This document shows, in pieces, positions 42,625 to 51,749 of a stretch of DNA of 64,000 nucleotides. The notes under the pieces are model-generated. The model was not told where the DNA came from and did no database searches. It saw only the letters and a program-made list of their open reading frames with translations. The DNA is from Parietichytrium sp. I65-24A. Its lineage: Eukaryota; Sar; Bigyra; Thraustochytrida; Thraustochytriidae. The first letter of the stretch is position 1; each line of letters starts with the position of its first letter. The stretch is taken from contig BLSF01000045.1 in the NCBI GenBank assembly GCA_012862575.1, positions 238,154 through 302,153 on the forward strand. Reading direction: 5' to 3'. The translations under genes and the position numbers were made by a program.

Positions 42625-45069
42625 ATGTTTGTCCAGAAATGGGGCCAAGATGAGCGCCCCGCTGCAACGACAGGGTCGTTTGGCGAGATCTTCCGCGTGA
42701 GAGGCAACGCTCTGGTGAAGCTGGACGCTGCGGGCAAGGAGATAGTTGCGCTGGCTGATGAGAGATTTTGCCTGCCCGTTGCGATCAAGTGCAGGAGGCG
42801 GGACGAGTCCTCGGAGCACGTTGTCCTGCTCGACCCTGGGGCAGAAGCCGTTTTCGCAGTGGTAAGCAAGGGAAAGACGCTGGAGGTGGAGCGAGTTATC
42901 GAAGGGGCGTTTGCCAATTGCGCTGATCTGGATCTGCTCGGAAACTTCATCTACGCCACAGATTTTGTTGAGCACTGCGTGCGCATTGTACCGCTGGACG
43001 GAAGCTGTCCTGAAGTAAAGGCAGGGCGTCCGGGGGATGGCGTTCAGGAGCTCATACGGCCGTGGGGCATTGCCGCAGACGCAGAACGAAATGAACTGGT
43101 CATATCTGATAGCGGAAATCATCGTATTCAAACAATGGACCCCAAAGGACACTTCATTCGGTCGTGGGGATCCCAAGGCTCCGGTCGCGGCGAGTTTCAA
43201 TCGCCAAAGGGCGTAGCCATCAATTCCTCTCTTGGCGTTCTAGCTATTGCCGATTCAGAAAACAATCGAATTCAGGGATTTGATCTGGTAATGATGGGTC
43301 GCTTGGTTTGGGAGATTGAAGAAGACTTGGAGCAACCGTATGGGGTTGCCTTCGACAAAGATGACGATGTTCTCATCATCGATTCGAACGGTGCACAATG
43401 GTTTGCCCCACCAAATTCCGACGACGAAGACGAAGAAGATTCCGATGAAACGGACGGGGAAGGCGAAGAACAGAATTATGAGAATATCTACCGCGGCTCC
43501 AGCAATCAAAGCCTCCAAGAAGCAGAGAACGAAGACGATGATGATGCTGACGAGGAGGAGGAGGAGGATGACGACGAGGAGGACGAGGACCATATGGATG
43601 GGGATGGAGATGGAGATGGAGATGGAGATGGAGATGGAGATGGAGATGGAGATGGAGAGAACGAAGAGGAGGACGAACTGTCCGACTCAGACGGGGCAAA
43701 TCAAGAAAAGGAGGAGGCACGCGCTTTCAGAAACCTACCTCGTCATAGCGCTGGAGAGTCGGAGAAAAGCGCTGACGAATATGATGACTCAGAGCATCAA
43801 TTTGATTCCGATGATTCGGACGCAGCGCCGGTGGAAAGAAATATCGTTCAAAACGCAGATCTCTACGAGGGCTTTGAGGAAGGAAAGAGTTTGGAACGAA
43901 ATGAGCTCCAGGATTTCATATCTTCTGCTCTATCTCCAACGCCGAGTAAACCTCAACGCGCTTGGCCAGAAGTCCCTAACGGCGATCTAGATGGTTTCGG
44001 GGACCAAACACACGAAGGATTGCACGACTCCGGAAATGAGAATTGTCATGGAAACATAGCAAACAAAGCTAAAAGCCGGAGTGTCAAAGGGAAACAGCCA
44101 GGTCGCCGTGTTCGTCAACAATATCTTAAAGAACTCCTCGAAGCTCGAAATCAGCACGTGGATGTCTCAAAACGTGTGGATACTCTTCGTCGAGAAAAAG
44201 AGCGCTTGGCCAAAATCAGAGAGAAGCAACAAGCTCAGATTGAATCACAGCCGAACGTGCACGGCGACAATCTTGACGTAGTCAGCATCGCCCTAAGGCT
44301 GGAAGAGTCAACATCTAATCAAGGACAATTTTTGCTTGATTCAACCCGCAAGATCGAGGAATGTACGGATCCTCTTCAACTGGAGGAGCAAATACTAGAG
44401 TACCAGATTCTGCGACGTGACTTGAAAAAGTCAATCCCGACACTAGAAGCCAACGCAGTGGCAGCGGAAAAAGCGGCCAGGGAGAAAGATGTTAGAGTTT
44501 ATAGCGCAGAAAATAAGCTCAGCAAGCAGGATCCTCTTCTTCGAAACTCGGCAGAGGTCGCGAGGTCAGAACTTGAAGCGCTCATGCAGCAGGGTGCTTC
44601 GCTCGAGCTTAACCTGGAGAAAAAAAAGCTGCTGGCTGAAAAGGCAATTCTTAGTCTGGAAACAGAAAAGGTGCAGGCTGAGAAGGCTTTGAGGAAGCTA
44701 AAAAATCAGATGGCGGACGTCAAGCTACACAATAACTCCTTAGAAGAGATGTTGCACGGGCTATCAGTGCGAAAACAAACGGCTCAGGCAAAGCTTCAAA
44801 GAGCTTTCAAAGCTTTTGATACAAGTGGTGGATTCGAGTCGTTTGCGCAATCCATTTTCCGTGAATTTTCGGACCGGGAGATGAGCTTTGACGCTAATTG
44901 CGCGCGCAAAGCCCTTCAGGAGCTTGCGCATGCTGAACCAAAAGCTTACATTTCTGCAAGTAGGTTGTTAGTAAGTGACGTTGAACAATACATGGCGCTA
45001 AATTCCATTGATGAGTTCGAGCAGAATTCATTTCGAAAGGCTTTCGACGATCTGCTACTTTCAAAATAG
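42625..45069 (+). CDS. NHL-repeat, acidic and coiled-coil protein, 814 aa
   Basis: Starts at a true ATG. Residues about 140-260 contain NHL beta-propeller repeats: IRPWGIAADAERNELVISD, GNHRIQTMD, FQSPKGVAINS, LAIADSENNRIQGFD and QPYGVAFDKDDDVLIID. Earlier residues may supply further, weaker blades. A very acidic linker follows (about 264-400), including a (Asp-Gly)10 tract from a GATGGA hexamer. From about 480 to 800 the chain is a long coiled coil (REKERLAKIREKQQAQIE, LEKKKLLAEKAIL). No signal peptide or membrane helix is seen. The design of an NHL propeller with acidic tract and coil suggests a scaffold, possibly centrosomal or flagellar, but nothing proves this. An AATAAA signal lies at 45105-45110, 36 bp after the stop. 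It converges with the giant coiled-coil gene. Confidence 0.88.
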   Translation: MFVQKWGQDERPAATTGSFGEIFRVRGNALVKLDAAGKEIVALADERFCLPVAIKCRRRDESSEHVVLLDPGAEAVFAVVSKGKTLEVERVIEGAFANCADLDLLGNFIYATDFVEHCVRIVPLDGSCPEVKAGRPGDGVQELIRPWGIAADAERNELVISDSGNHRIQTMDPKGHFIRSWGSQGSGRGEFQSPKGVAINSSLGVLAIADSENNRIQGFDLVMMGRLVWEIEEDLEQPYGVAFDKDDDVLIIDSNGAQWFAPPNSDDEDEEDSDETDGEGEEQNYENIYRGSSNQSLQEAENEDDDDADEEEEEDDDEEDEDHMDGDGDGDGDGDGDGDGDGDGENEEEDELSDSDGANQEKEEARAFRNLPRHSAGESEKSADEYDDSEHQFDSDDSDAAPVERNIVQNADLYEGFEEGKSLERNELQDFISSALSPTPSKPQRAWPEVPNGDLDGFGDQTHEGLHDSGNENCHGNIANKAKSRSVKGKQPGRRVRQQYLKELLEARNQHVDVSKRVDTLRREKERLAKIREKQQAQIESQPNVHGDNLDVVSIALRLEESTSNQGQFLLDSTRKIEECTDPLQLEEQILEYQILRRDLKKSIPTLEANAVAAEKAAREKDVRVYSAENKLSKQDPLLRNSAEVARSELEALMQQGASLELNLEKKKLLAEKAILSLETEKVQAEKALRKLKNQMADVKLHNNSLEEMLHGLSVRKQTAQAKLQRAFKAFDTSGGFESFAQSIFREFSDREMSFDANCARKALQELAHAEPKAYISASRLLVSDVEQYMALNSIDEFEQNSFRKAFDDLLLSK
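43602..43657. repeat. GATGGA hexanucleotide repeat in the NHL gene
   Basis: About nine copies of GATGGA, encoding poly(Asp-Gly) in the acidic linker. Unit length keeps the frame, so length changes would be tolerated. Confidence 0.9.
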
Positions 45070-45191
45070 CGCCTTCTGTGTATGAATATATGTTTTAAGC
45101 AGAAAATAAAGTTTACCTTGAAAAGGATTTCTACAAAAATTATGTCTACAAGAATTCTTTTGTTCATTCAAAGGCTGCAAGATCGCGAAAT

Positions 45192-48100
45192 TTAGGCCAC
45201 GCTGGCAAGGGCCGCCTCTGCCTCGTCCTGAGCGGAATGCATCTTTGCCGCCCAGCGCTGTTGCCACCAGAGTAGCTGCTTCTCGTACTGCAGGACTCGG
45301 CTTTCCAAATCGAGCTCTTCGTCATCTTTTTCGATATCGACAATGGCATTTGTAGCATCATCGCCTGCCCCTGCGCTTGCTTTCGAGGCGTTGGCCTGCT
45401 TCCTCCGATGCCCAACCTTTCGCTCTAACTCTTCGATGCTCTTCTCCATTTTGTCGCGCTCATCTCTAATCTGTTGAATTCTACCTTTGTGTGCTAACGA
45501 GGCTGAGTCCAAAGTCATCTTGTTAAGTTGCTTCCACTCCTCTTTGAGCTCGGCATTCTCCTTCCTCATCGCGCTTGCACGCTGCAACAACAACGGACCT
45601 CGATCATCAGCCTCTAATTTGGCTTGCTTGTTTTTCATCTCGGACTTGAGATAAGAAATTGCTTCCACAACTTTTTCGTGTTGAGCCCTCACCATTTTGA
45701 GCTTTCCAGCACTAGAGTCTGTGCTGGACTCGAACGTCTCGAGAGAGCCCAAGTCGTCTATCTGCTTTAAGAGCTTTTCACATTTTCTTGCCGTACTTGA
45801 GCCCAGCTCTTCCAATTCCAGCATTTTTTTGAAGGACTTCATGTTTTCAGGCAAAATACTGTCAATCGAAACGGAGAACCCTTCTTCAATAGATTCCAGC
45901 TCACGCAATTCCATTGCCAACTCCTCATTTTCGATTTCGAGATTGGCTATTGCCAGTGCAGTGTTGTAGATCTTCTCTTTCAGCTCAGAAATTGTCTTCA
46001 ACTGCTCCTTGTCCTCGCTGTTAATGAGCTCCAATACCTTCTTAGCGTCGTTTTGCTGTGTTGAAATCTCGCTGACGCGCTCTTCTGCTTCAGCCAAGAC
46101 ACTTTCAACGTCTAAGCGCTTGTCGTTGAGAACCTTGACGTGAGTGCGCAACTCGCGAATTTTTTCTAGTCTCATCATCAATCCCCAATCCCCAGATTTA
46201 CTATTGTTAGTAAGACTGTCCGCACGATCGCTTATTGAATCCCTCCCTTCCAAATCGTCGAGTCTCGGGATAGATTTGCTACTTTGCGCAATCGTGTCCT
46301 GAAAGTGCACTAGAAATCCGGCTCGAGCGCCAAAACATCCACGGAACCCGGAAAACAAATCTTTTTTGGACGCACTGCTGTCTTCCCCGGTCAACCGAGG
46401 CCCAAAAAAATGGTTGTCTGCAGCCTTCGCACTTTCTTCCGGGGACTCCTGAAGGCCTGAGGTGGCGACACCCTCTTTGCGAGATTGGTGGAGCACACCT
46501 TTTTGCGCCACACTCCTGCACTCGGCGAAAGTCTTAGACAGAGATGCTTTAATCGCGTCTGCTCGATCTACGGGGTCTTCAGCGAGTAAACTTCCAGCGA
46601 TGATAGCGCTAAGCACCGCGGGAACTGGTGCAGCCTGTGCAGTCAATTTCCCTGCAGGTTTGGTCGTCTTGATTTCTTGGACCTCATCCGCATTCGGAAA
46701 ATGTTGAGCCTTTTCCTCTGTGTTTTTATGGCTTTCAGCGATCACTTCATTCGCTGCCACCTCTGGTTTGTGGGAAGATTCTTGGGTGGACTCCGAGCTG
46801 GCGATTTGTTCTGGCTTAAAATTCGTCTCTGTACCACTCACTTCCCCGGGACTTTGGATGTCACCCAAGGCGCCTTTGTTAGATTCTGTTGAACTTTCTC
46901 TCGAAGCATCCCCTGTCACAGTCGAAACGCTGCCTTCATCTTGCGCCAGGTCATCGGCTCGCATTTCGGGTGATTCCTCCACAGGCTTCACCACGTTGCT
47001 CGAATCATGGCCGGGAGCACTTGCGCTTGACGTGGGTGGCAAAGTTTCCGGCTGAATTGGAAGGCTCTCAGATACGCCGTGATTTTCATTTGCAAGATCA
47101 TGAGACGGCGAAGCTCCGTCTGCTATTTTTGCCCCTTCGCCAATCACAGCGGACGAATCCTTTCGACTTAGCGGCTCTTGCGCTGGCTGAGTGACATCTA
47201 GAACAGGGACGGATCTTCCAGGACGAGAGATGGCAATATCGGCTATCCGGGCCAACGTTAACGCTTGGATGGCGTATTGATTCAGATTTGTGTAAACGGT
47301 GGATAGTCGCTCTGCATGCGACTCGCACTCTTTCTCGCTCTTTGCGTTCTCGACACTCGAGCCGACCTCTTCCAAAATTGTTAGCATCATTGCGAGGCTA
47401 CTATTTAGCCCTTCACGCAAGTGCAAGGAGCATCTCTCATATTCTTTTTGTTGCAGAATAGAAACGAATAGATTCTCGATCGATTGAGATTTGAGCAGAT
47501 TGAAGACGTGAAGCGTTTTCTCGCGCATGTTTTCGATCTGCTGTAGCCCCACTTTTAAAAAAGCTGAATCGCGAACCACCAGCGCCTTGCTAAGCTCCAA
47601 ACGTCGAACCTCCATGTGCGCCGCGTTTTCGTCTGCAGCAGCCGCACCACCAAGGCCTTCTACAACGGCGCGTAGACAAGCAACCTGCTCCTCGAGGCCT
47701 TCCTTCAGGCTGGTGTAATTCTGGAGTTGCCCTCTTGTATCCGCCAGGAGTTCAGTGACAAGCAGCTTCTCCTCCTTCAAGCTCTCAATTCGAGCCTGAG
47801 ACTCGCAAGAATCGATAGCGTAAGCGAGTAAATTTTCTAGCTTCTCGCCCCTAACAACTAGTTCGTCAATTTCCTTGCGAGTTTGAGAGACATTACCCGC
47901 AACTAGCTCAAGACGAGAATTGGCCTCTTCAAGTTCCTGTTCTGGACCTCTGGACATTTGCTCCATCAACGTCTCAACCTGCTGTTTGGCTTCGTTTGCG
48001 ATCATACGCAGCACCTGTATCCTCTCTTCGCGCACGATGTCGTCCTTGTTGGGAGCATCCAGACCAAGTATTGATGCATCTGCGACAAAAGGGCAAACAC

Positions 48101-51100
48101 GGCAGAGTGATTCGGTTGTGCCTTGGTCACCGATTGCGCGTGAAAGGTCTCCGCTCGCTTGCTCAAGTCTAGTTTTGAGAGTAGTGGAGATGCTCTTTAG
48201 CACCCCATTCAGCAGATCTTGTATCTGCCCGACATCTTCAGTCGCCACTTTCCGGGCTTCCACTGCGAGCGAGACAGTAGAGCTCAAGCATGGATCTGGA
48301 TTGACAGTAGTGCTGTCAAACAGCCACAATCGAGACGTATTTGTGGACGAATCCTGAAATGCGATACGTAGAGCAGACTGACTCTCCAATGCTGCCACCC
48401 CGACCTCCCGCTTTTTGTCTTTCAGTAGGCTGATGATGGTCATTTCTGACTTTTGCAGGCGCTCCCAATCTGCATATCGCTTACTACACTCTTCTTCAGC
48501 TCGGCGCAGCTTTTCTTCGACAGTAGCTTCCGAACTACTAAGGGACTTGCGGAACTCCGTTAGGGCACCAAACGTTTTGGAGGAGACGAGAAACCTATGC
48601 TGTTGCTTTATTTCTTCAAACGTGGCCAAAATCGTGTCTTGGGTGGAGAAATGGCTCTCAAGAGCAGCATTGATTGTGGCAGACGGTTGAAGTTCGCTCA
48701 TCGCCAGAACCGAGTCAAAAAGGTATTCCAGGGTCCGCAGTTCTGATTTAACAAGCGTCTGTTCAGCGCTAAGGATGGCAAAGCTGATCAGAGACAAATC
48801 TTGCTCACAAATGATCCGATTCACAGAGAGCTCGTCGAGGTAAAGCTTTTCAGCATCTTTCCTCCAGATCTTGCGTTTTGTTCGAGCCTCTTCTTGAAGG
48901 GCCGCAATTGCTTCTAGCTGCGTAGCAAAATTATCAAACACCTCTGGTTTGAATCGGCCGGATTTGAGACGAATGCGCTCCCAAGCATCAAAATAGCTCT
49001 CTAAATCCCGCTTGGATTGCGCATCAAGGTCTTCTAGCGCTTTGTGGTTCTCGAGTACAGTGATTCTCGCAGCGCTAATAGCTCTATCCAGGTTCCTTTG
49101 TTGTCCACTTAAACCTTTTAAAGAGGTTTGCACCCCTTCTATCTTCGCCGCAATGTCTTTGAGCAGCGCGTTTTTGTGTTCGATCTGGGCCCGAAGCGTC
49201 GACTTCACCTTGTTAGCTAGCTTTAGTGTCCGAAACCGGTACTGCGCTTCTTTCTCGCATTCTGCGAGAAACAAATCATCTTTTCCTTGGCGAGCGACTT
49301 CTTTGATTGGCTTCAGTGCAGAGTAACTCTCAAAAATTGCGGATACAGACGAGAGCAATACCCTAATGTCAATCGAGAGTAAATCCCACTCTTTTGGCTG
49401 CACTTTGTCAGTGTCAGACTGTTCAGATTCTCTCTGTCCCGGCAACTTCTGGTCGGCGTTTAGATTGTTGCCTTGCTCTTGGATTGTCTCACCATTGCCC
49501 GCAAGGTACTCTTTCTGCTCTTCCTCGCACCTCTTTGCCAGCTCGTTCAGATCCGCCACTGCCAATATACTTAGTTCTTGCTCGGCAATCCTGAGCTCTT
49601 CCTTTGCTGCGTTAATTTGTTGGTCGTGAAGCCCAATTTCATCCCGTATTCTCGCCACATAGGCGAGCTCTTGCTCCATCTCTTGTTCGAGTTCAAGGTA
49701 CTCCGCCATAAGATTTGAGTGGTGCTCGATTTCACCCTTTTCGGCCAAGAAATTATTGTTGAGGGCAGAGTCGAATTTGCCCTCCCGGTCAGTCTTGGCG
49801 TTTTTCTTCTCTTCTAGAGAAGCCTTAGACTGTTGAACTCTCGAAAGAGCTCTCTCTAAATCTTCCTTGAGCGATGCGATTTCTTTCTCCAACGTCTGAA
49901 TTCGTCGCCGTGCAGAGTCATGCTGTTGCTGAAGTTCCCCAAGTTTGCTGCTATTGTCCCTGGACTCCTGCCCTGCCGCATGTGCTGCAAGCGATGCCTC
50001 CAATTTCTTCAGGTCCCCTTGTTGCTGGATTTCGCGCCTTGACTTCCTTGCCTGTTGTCTGATCTCCTTTTCCTTCTCGCTCACCTTCTTGGCCAGATTT
50101 CGGTTTCTCGTTAATAGGATGGCCACCTCGTCTTCTATAGCTTGTGCTTCAGCAGAAAGCTTCCGTCTTTCCTTGGCTCTTCGGAGCTTCTCCTTGTGCC
50201 TAGCCCTCTTCAATTTCAAAGCTTCTTGCCGAGCGATCTTGTCCTCAATGTTCCCGTCTGCCGCTGCTTCCTCGGTGTGGGGGTGGTCGCCATTCTCCTC
50301 GGCAGCAGCCTTATTCTGAGTCTTTGCTTCATGCGCCAATCTGATGGCAGCTTCCACTTGGGCGGGGTCCTTCCCTGCCAAGATGGCGTCCAGCCGCCGC
50401 ATCTCAGTTTTGCAAGCTTTGAGAAGCTCCCTGTCCCCAGTGGCTTGGATCGTAATGATACAATTGTTCATCTCCTTTTTATTGTTGCGAAGCACAGACT
50501 TGAGATCTGTAAGCTCTTGTTGCCTCTGATTCATAATCTCGAGAAATTTGGTGGTCTTCCTTTCATATGCTGCCTGGATGCTCTTCACGACGGCCTCCAC
50601 GGCCTCGTCGTCGTCATCGGCCTTTTCTTCCTCCCCAGAGAGCTGGTCCAGTCGCTTGAGCCTAATGTCAAGCATCGCCTGCTTCTCCTCAAGCTGGCTG
50701 ACCAAAATCTCATTTTGAACTTGGAGTTCGTGCTTTTTTACTTCCGAGTCCATGAGCTGGTAGCCACGGAGGCCCCCTTGTTTTTTGGTCACGCCGCTGT
50801 GCTTTGCAGCGTTGGCATCGGCGCTGGCGTCGTCCTCACCGGCGATGGACAGCGCAGCGTGGGCCATGGCTCGAGACTTGGCCTTGAGCTCCTCGTAAAA
50901 GCTGTTAAGCGCGTTAAATTCGCGCAATTCCGCGTCCAGAATCTGTCCCTCGACTCCTTCGCGAATCTGCTCGAACTCCTCCTCGGCCTCCTCGGTCTTC
51001 TCCAAATGGGCATTGAGCGTGTCAATCTCGTAGCCAATCTCGCCGCTCTTCCGCTTGATCCAATTCCCGAACCCGCGGAACGCCGTCTGCCGCGACAGCT

Positions 51101-51749
51101 CCGTGAACTTGGCCACAAGCTTGTGCAAAGTGCCTCGCGACTCCTCGATCAGCTGCTCGCGCTCCTGCAGCGAGTATCGCGCGGAGAATTGCACGCCATC
51201 GGCCAGCGACTCCATCAGCGCCTGCAGAGCCGCATCGGCGTCCATCTCGCTCTGGTCCAGCGACTGGTATGTCTGTGCGCCCGATGTGCCAGCCAACCCC
51301 ATCGCACTGCGCTCGTCGCCCCACGTCGCAGCCAGCGCAGCTAGCCGGTCTGAAGCTGCCACGAGCGCCTGCTCTGACTCCTGCACGCGGCCATAGTGCT
51401 CCTGCATGCTGGCCCTCTGTTTCCTGCCCCTTCTGCCCGTCCCATTCGCATTGCCGTTGTTGTTATTATTGTCGGAGCCGGCATTGCCATCGTCGTTTTC
51501 GCCGTCGCTGTCGTCGTCCGCGAAGAGCTTGGCGTGGATGGCGGAGCGGTGGATGCGCTGGCGGAAGCGGTCCAGTCGGCGCGCGCGAGCTTGTTGCACG
51601 AAGTTTGTTCTCTTTCTCACGGACTCCAGAACGGCCAGGCGGCCAGAAACCTCGCCGAGCCCTGCATGCTTCCTGCCCTTTGCACTGAGGTATCTGCTAC
51701 CTTTTGAGCTGGAGAAACTGCGATTGCGAGACCCAAAGCGATCCGACAT
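45192..51749 (-). CDS. Giant coiled-coil protein, 2185 aa
   Basis: One uninterrupted exon of 6.6 kb. The ATG at 51749 is chosen (MSDRFGSRNRSF); the frame further upstream opens only at GTG. The N-terminus is Ser/Arg/Lys-rich (about 1-60), then an acidic and Asn-rich patch (NNNNNGNANGTG) near residue 100. Heptad-rich, Glu/Lys/Leu-rich coiled coil runs for most of the chain, broken by a Ser/Pro/Glu-rich disordered section near 1480-1700. Coils resume to the C-terminus, which ends LLWWQQRWAAKMHSAQDEA. No motor, kinase, SMC or membrane domain was seen. It is probably a structural protein of centrosome, basal body, flagellar rootlet, Golgi or nuclear matrix, but no family is recognised. Its end is 122 bp from the NHL gene stop. 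Confidence 0.88.
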   Translation of the reverse strand: MSDRFGSRNRSFSSSKGSRYLSAKGRKHAGLGEVSGRLAVLESVRKRTNFVQQARARRLDRFRQRIHRSAIHAKLFADDDSDGENDDGNAGSDNNNNNGNANGTGRRGRKQRASMQEHYGRVQESEQALVAASDRLAALAATWGDERSAMGLAGTSGAQTYQSLDQSEMDADAALQALMESLADGVQFSARYSLQEREQLIEESRGTLHKLVAKFTELSRQTAFRGFGNWIKRKSGEIGYEIDTLNAHLEKTEEAEEEFEQIREGVEGQILDAELREFNALNSFYEELKAKSRAMAHAALSIAGEDDASADANAAKHSGVTKKQGGLRGYQLMDSEVKKHELQVQNEILVSQLEEKQAMLDIRLKRLDQLSGEEEKADDDDEAVEAVVKSIQAAYERKTTKFLEIMNQRQQELTDLKSVLRNNKKEMNNCIITIQATGDRELLKACKTEMRRLDAILAGKDPAQVEAAIRLAHEAKTQNKAAAEENGDHPHTEEAAADGNIEDKIARQEALKLKRARHKEKLRRAKERRKLSAEAQAIEDEVAILLTRNRNLAKKVSEKEKEIRQQARKSRREIQQQGDLKKLEASLAAHAAGQESRDNSSKLGELQQQHDSARRRIQTLEKEIASLKEDLERALSRVQQSKASLEEKKNAKTDREGKFDSALNNNFLAEKGEIEHHSNLMAEYLELEQEMEQELAYVARIRDEIGLHDQQINAAKEELRIAEQELSILAVADLNELAKRCEEEQKEYLAGNGETIQEQGNNLNADQKLPGQRESEQSDTDKVQPKEWDLLSIDIRVLLSSVSAIFESYSALKPIKEVARQGKDDLFLAECEKEAQYRFRTLKLANKVKSTLRAQIEHKNALLKDIAAKIEGVQTSLKGLSGQQRNLDRAISAARITVLENHKALEDLDAQSKRDLESYFDAWERIRLKSGRFKPEVFDNFATQLEAIAALQEEARTKRKIWRKDAEKLYLDELSVNRIICEQDLSLISFAILSAEQTLVKSELRTLEYLFDSVLAMSELQPSATINAALESHFSTQDTILATFEEIKQQHRFLVSSKTFGALTEFRKSLSSSEATVEEKLRRAEEECSKRYADWERLQKSEMTIISLLKDKKREVGVAALESQSALRIAFQDSSTNTSRLWLFDSTTVNPDPCLSSTVSLAVEARKVATEDVGQIQDLLNGVLKSISTTLKTRLEQASGDLSRAIGDQGTTESLCRVCPFVADASILGLDAPNKDDIVREERIQVLRMIANEAKQQVETLMEQMSRGPEQELEEANSRLELVAGNVSQTRKEIDELVVRGEKLENLLAYAIDSCESQARIESLKEEKLLVTELLADTRGQLQNYTSLKEGLEEQVACLRAVVEGLGGAAAADENAAHMEVRRLELSKALVVRDSAFLKVGLQQIENMREKTLHVFNLLKSQSIENLFVSILQQKEYERCSLHLREGLNSSLAMMLTILEEVGSSVENAKSEKECESHAERLSTVYTNLNQYAIQALTLARIADIAISRPGRSVPVLDVTQPAQEPLSRKDSSAVIGEGAKIADGASPSHDLANENHGVSESLPIQPETLPPTSSASAPGHDSSNVVKPVEESPEMRADDLAQDEGSVSTVTGDASRESSTESNKGALGDIQSPGEVSGTETNFKPEQIASSESTQESSHKPEVAANEVIAESHKNTEEKAQHFPNADEVQEIKTTKPAGKLTAQAAPVPAVLSAIIAGSLLAEDPVDRADAIKASLSKTFAECRSVAQKGVLHQSRKEGVATSGLQESPEESAKAADNHFFGPRLTGEDSSASKKDLFSGFRGCFGARAGFLVHFQDTIAQSSKSIPRLDDLEGRDSISDRADSLTNNSKSGDWGLMMRLEKIRELRTHVKVLNDKRLDVESVLAEAEERVSEISTQQNDAKKVLELINSEDKEQLKTISELKEKIYNTALAIANLEIENEELAMELRELESIEEGFSVSIDSILPENMKSFKKMLELEELGSSTARKCEKLLKQIDDLGSLETFESSTDSSAGKLKMVRAQHEKVVEAISYLKSEMKNKQAKLEADDRGPLLLQRASAMRKENAELKEEWKQLNKMTLDSASLAHKGRIQQIRDERDKMEKSIEELERKVGHRRKQANASKASAGAGDDATNAIVDIEKDDEELDLESRVLQYEKQLLWWQQRWAAKMHSAQDEAEAALASVA

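Noticed and set aside
50142-51344. A 400-codon plus-strand frame
   Set aside because: Antisense to the giant coiled-coil gene; its Leu-rich look comes from reading Glu/Lys/Gln codons backwards.
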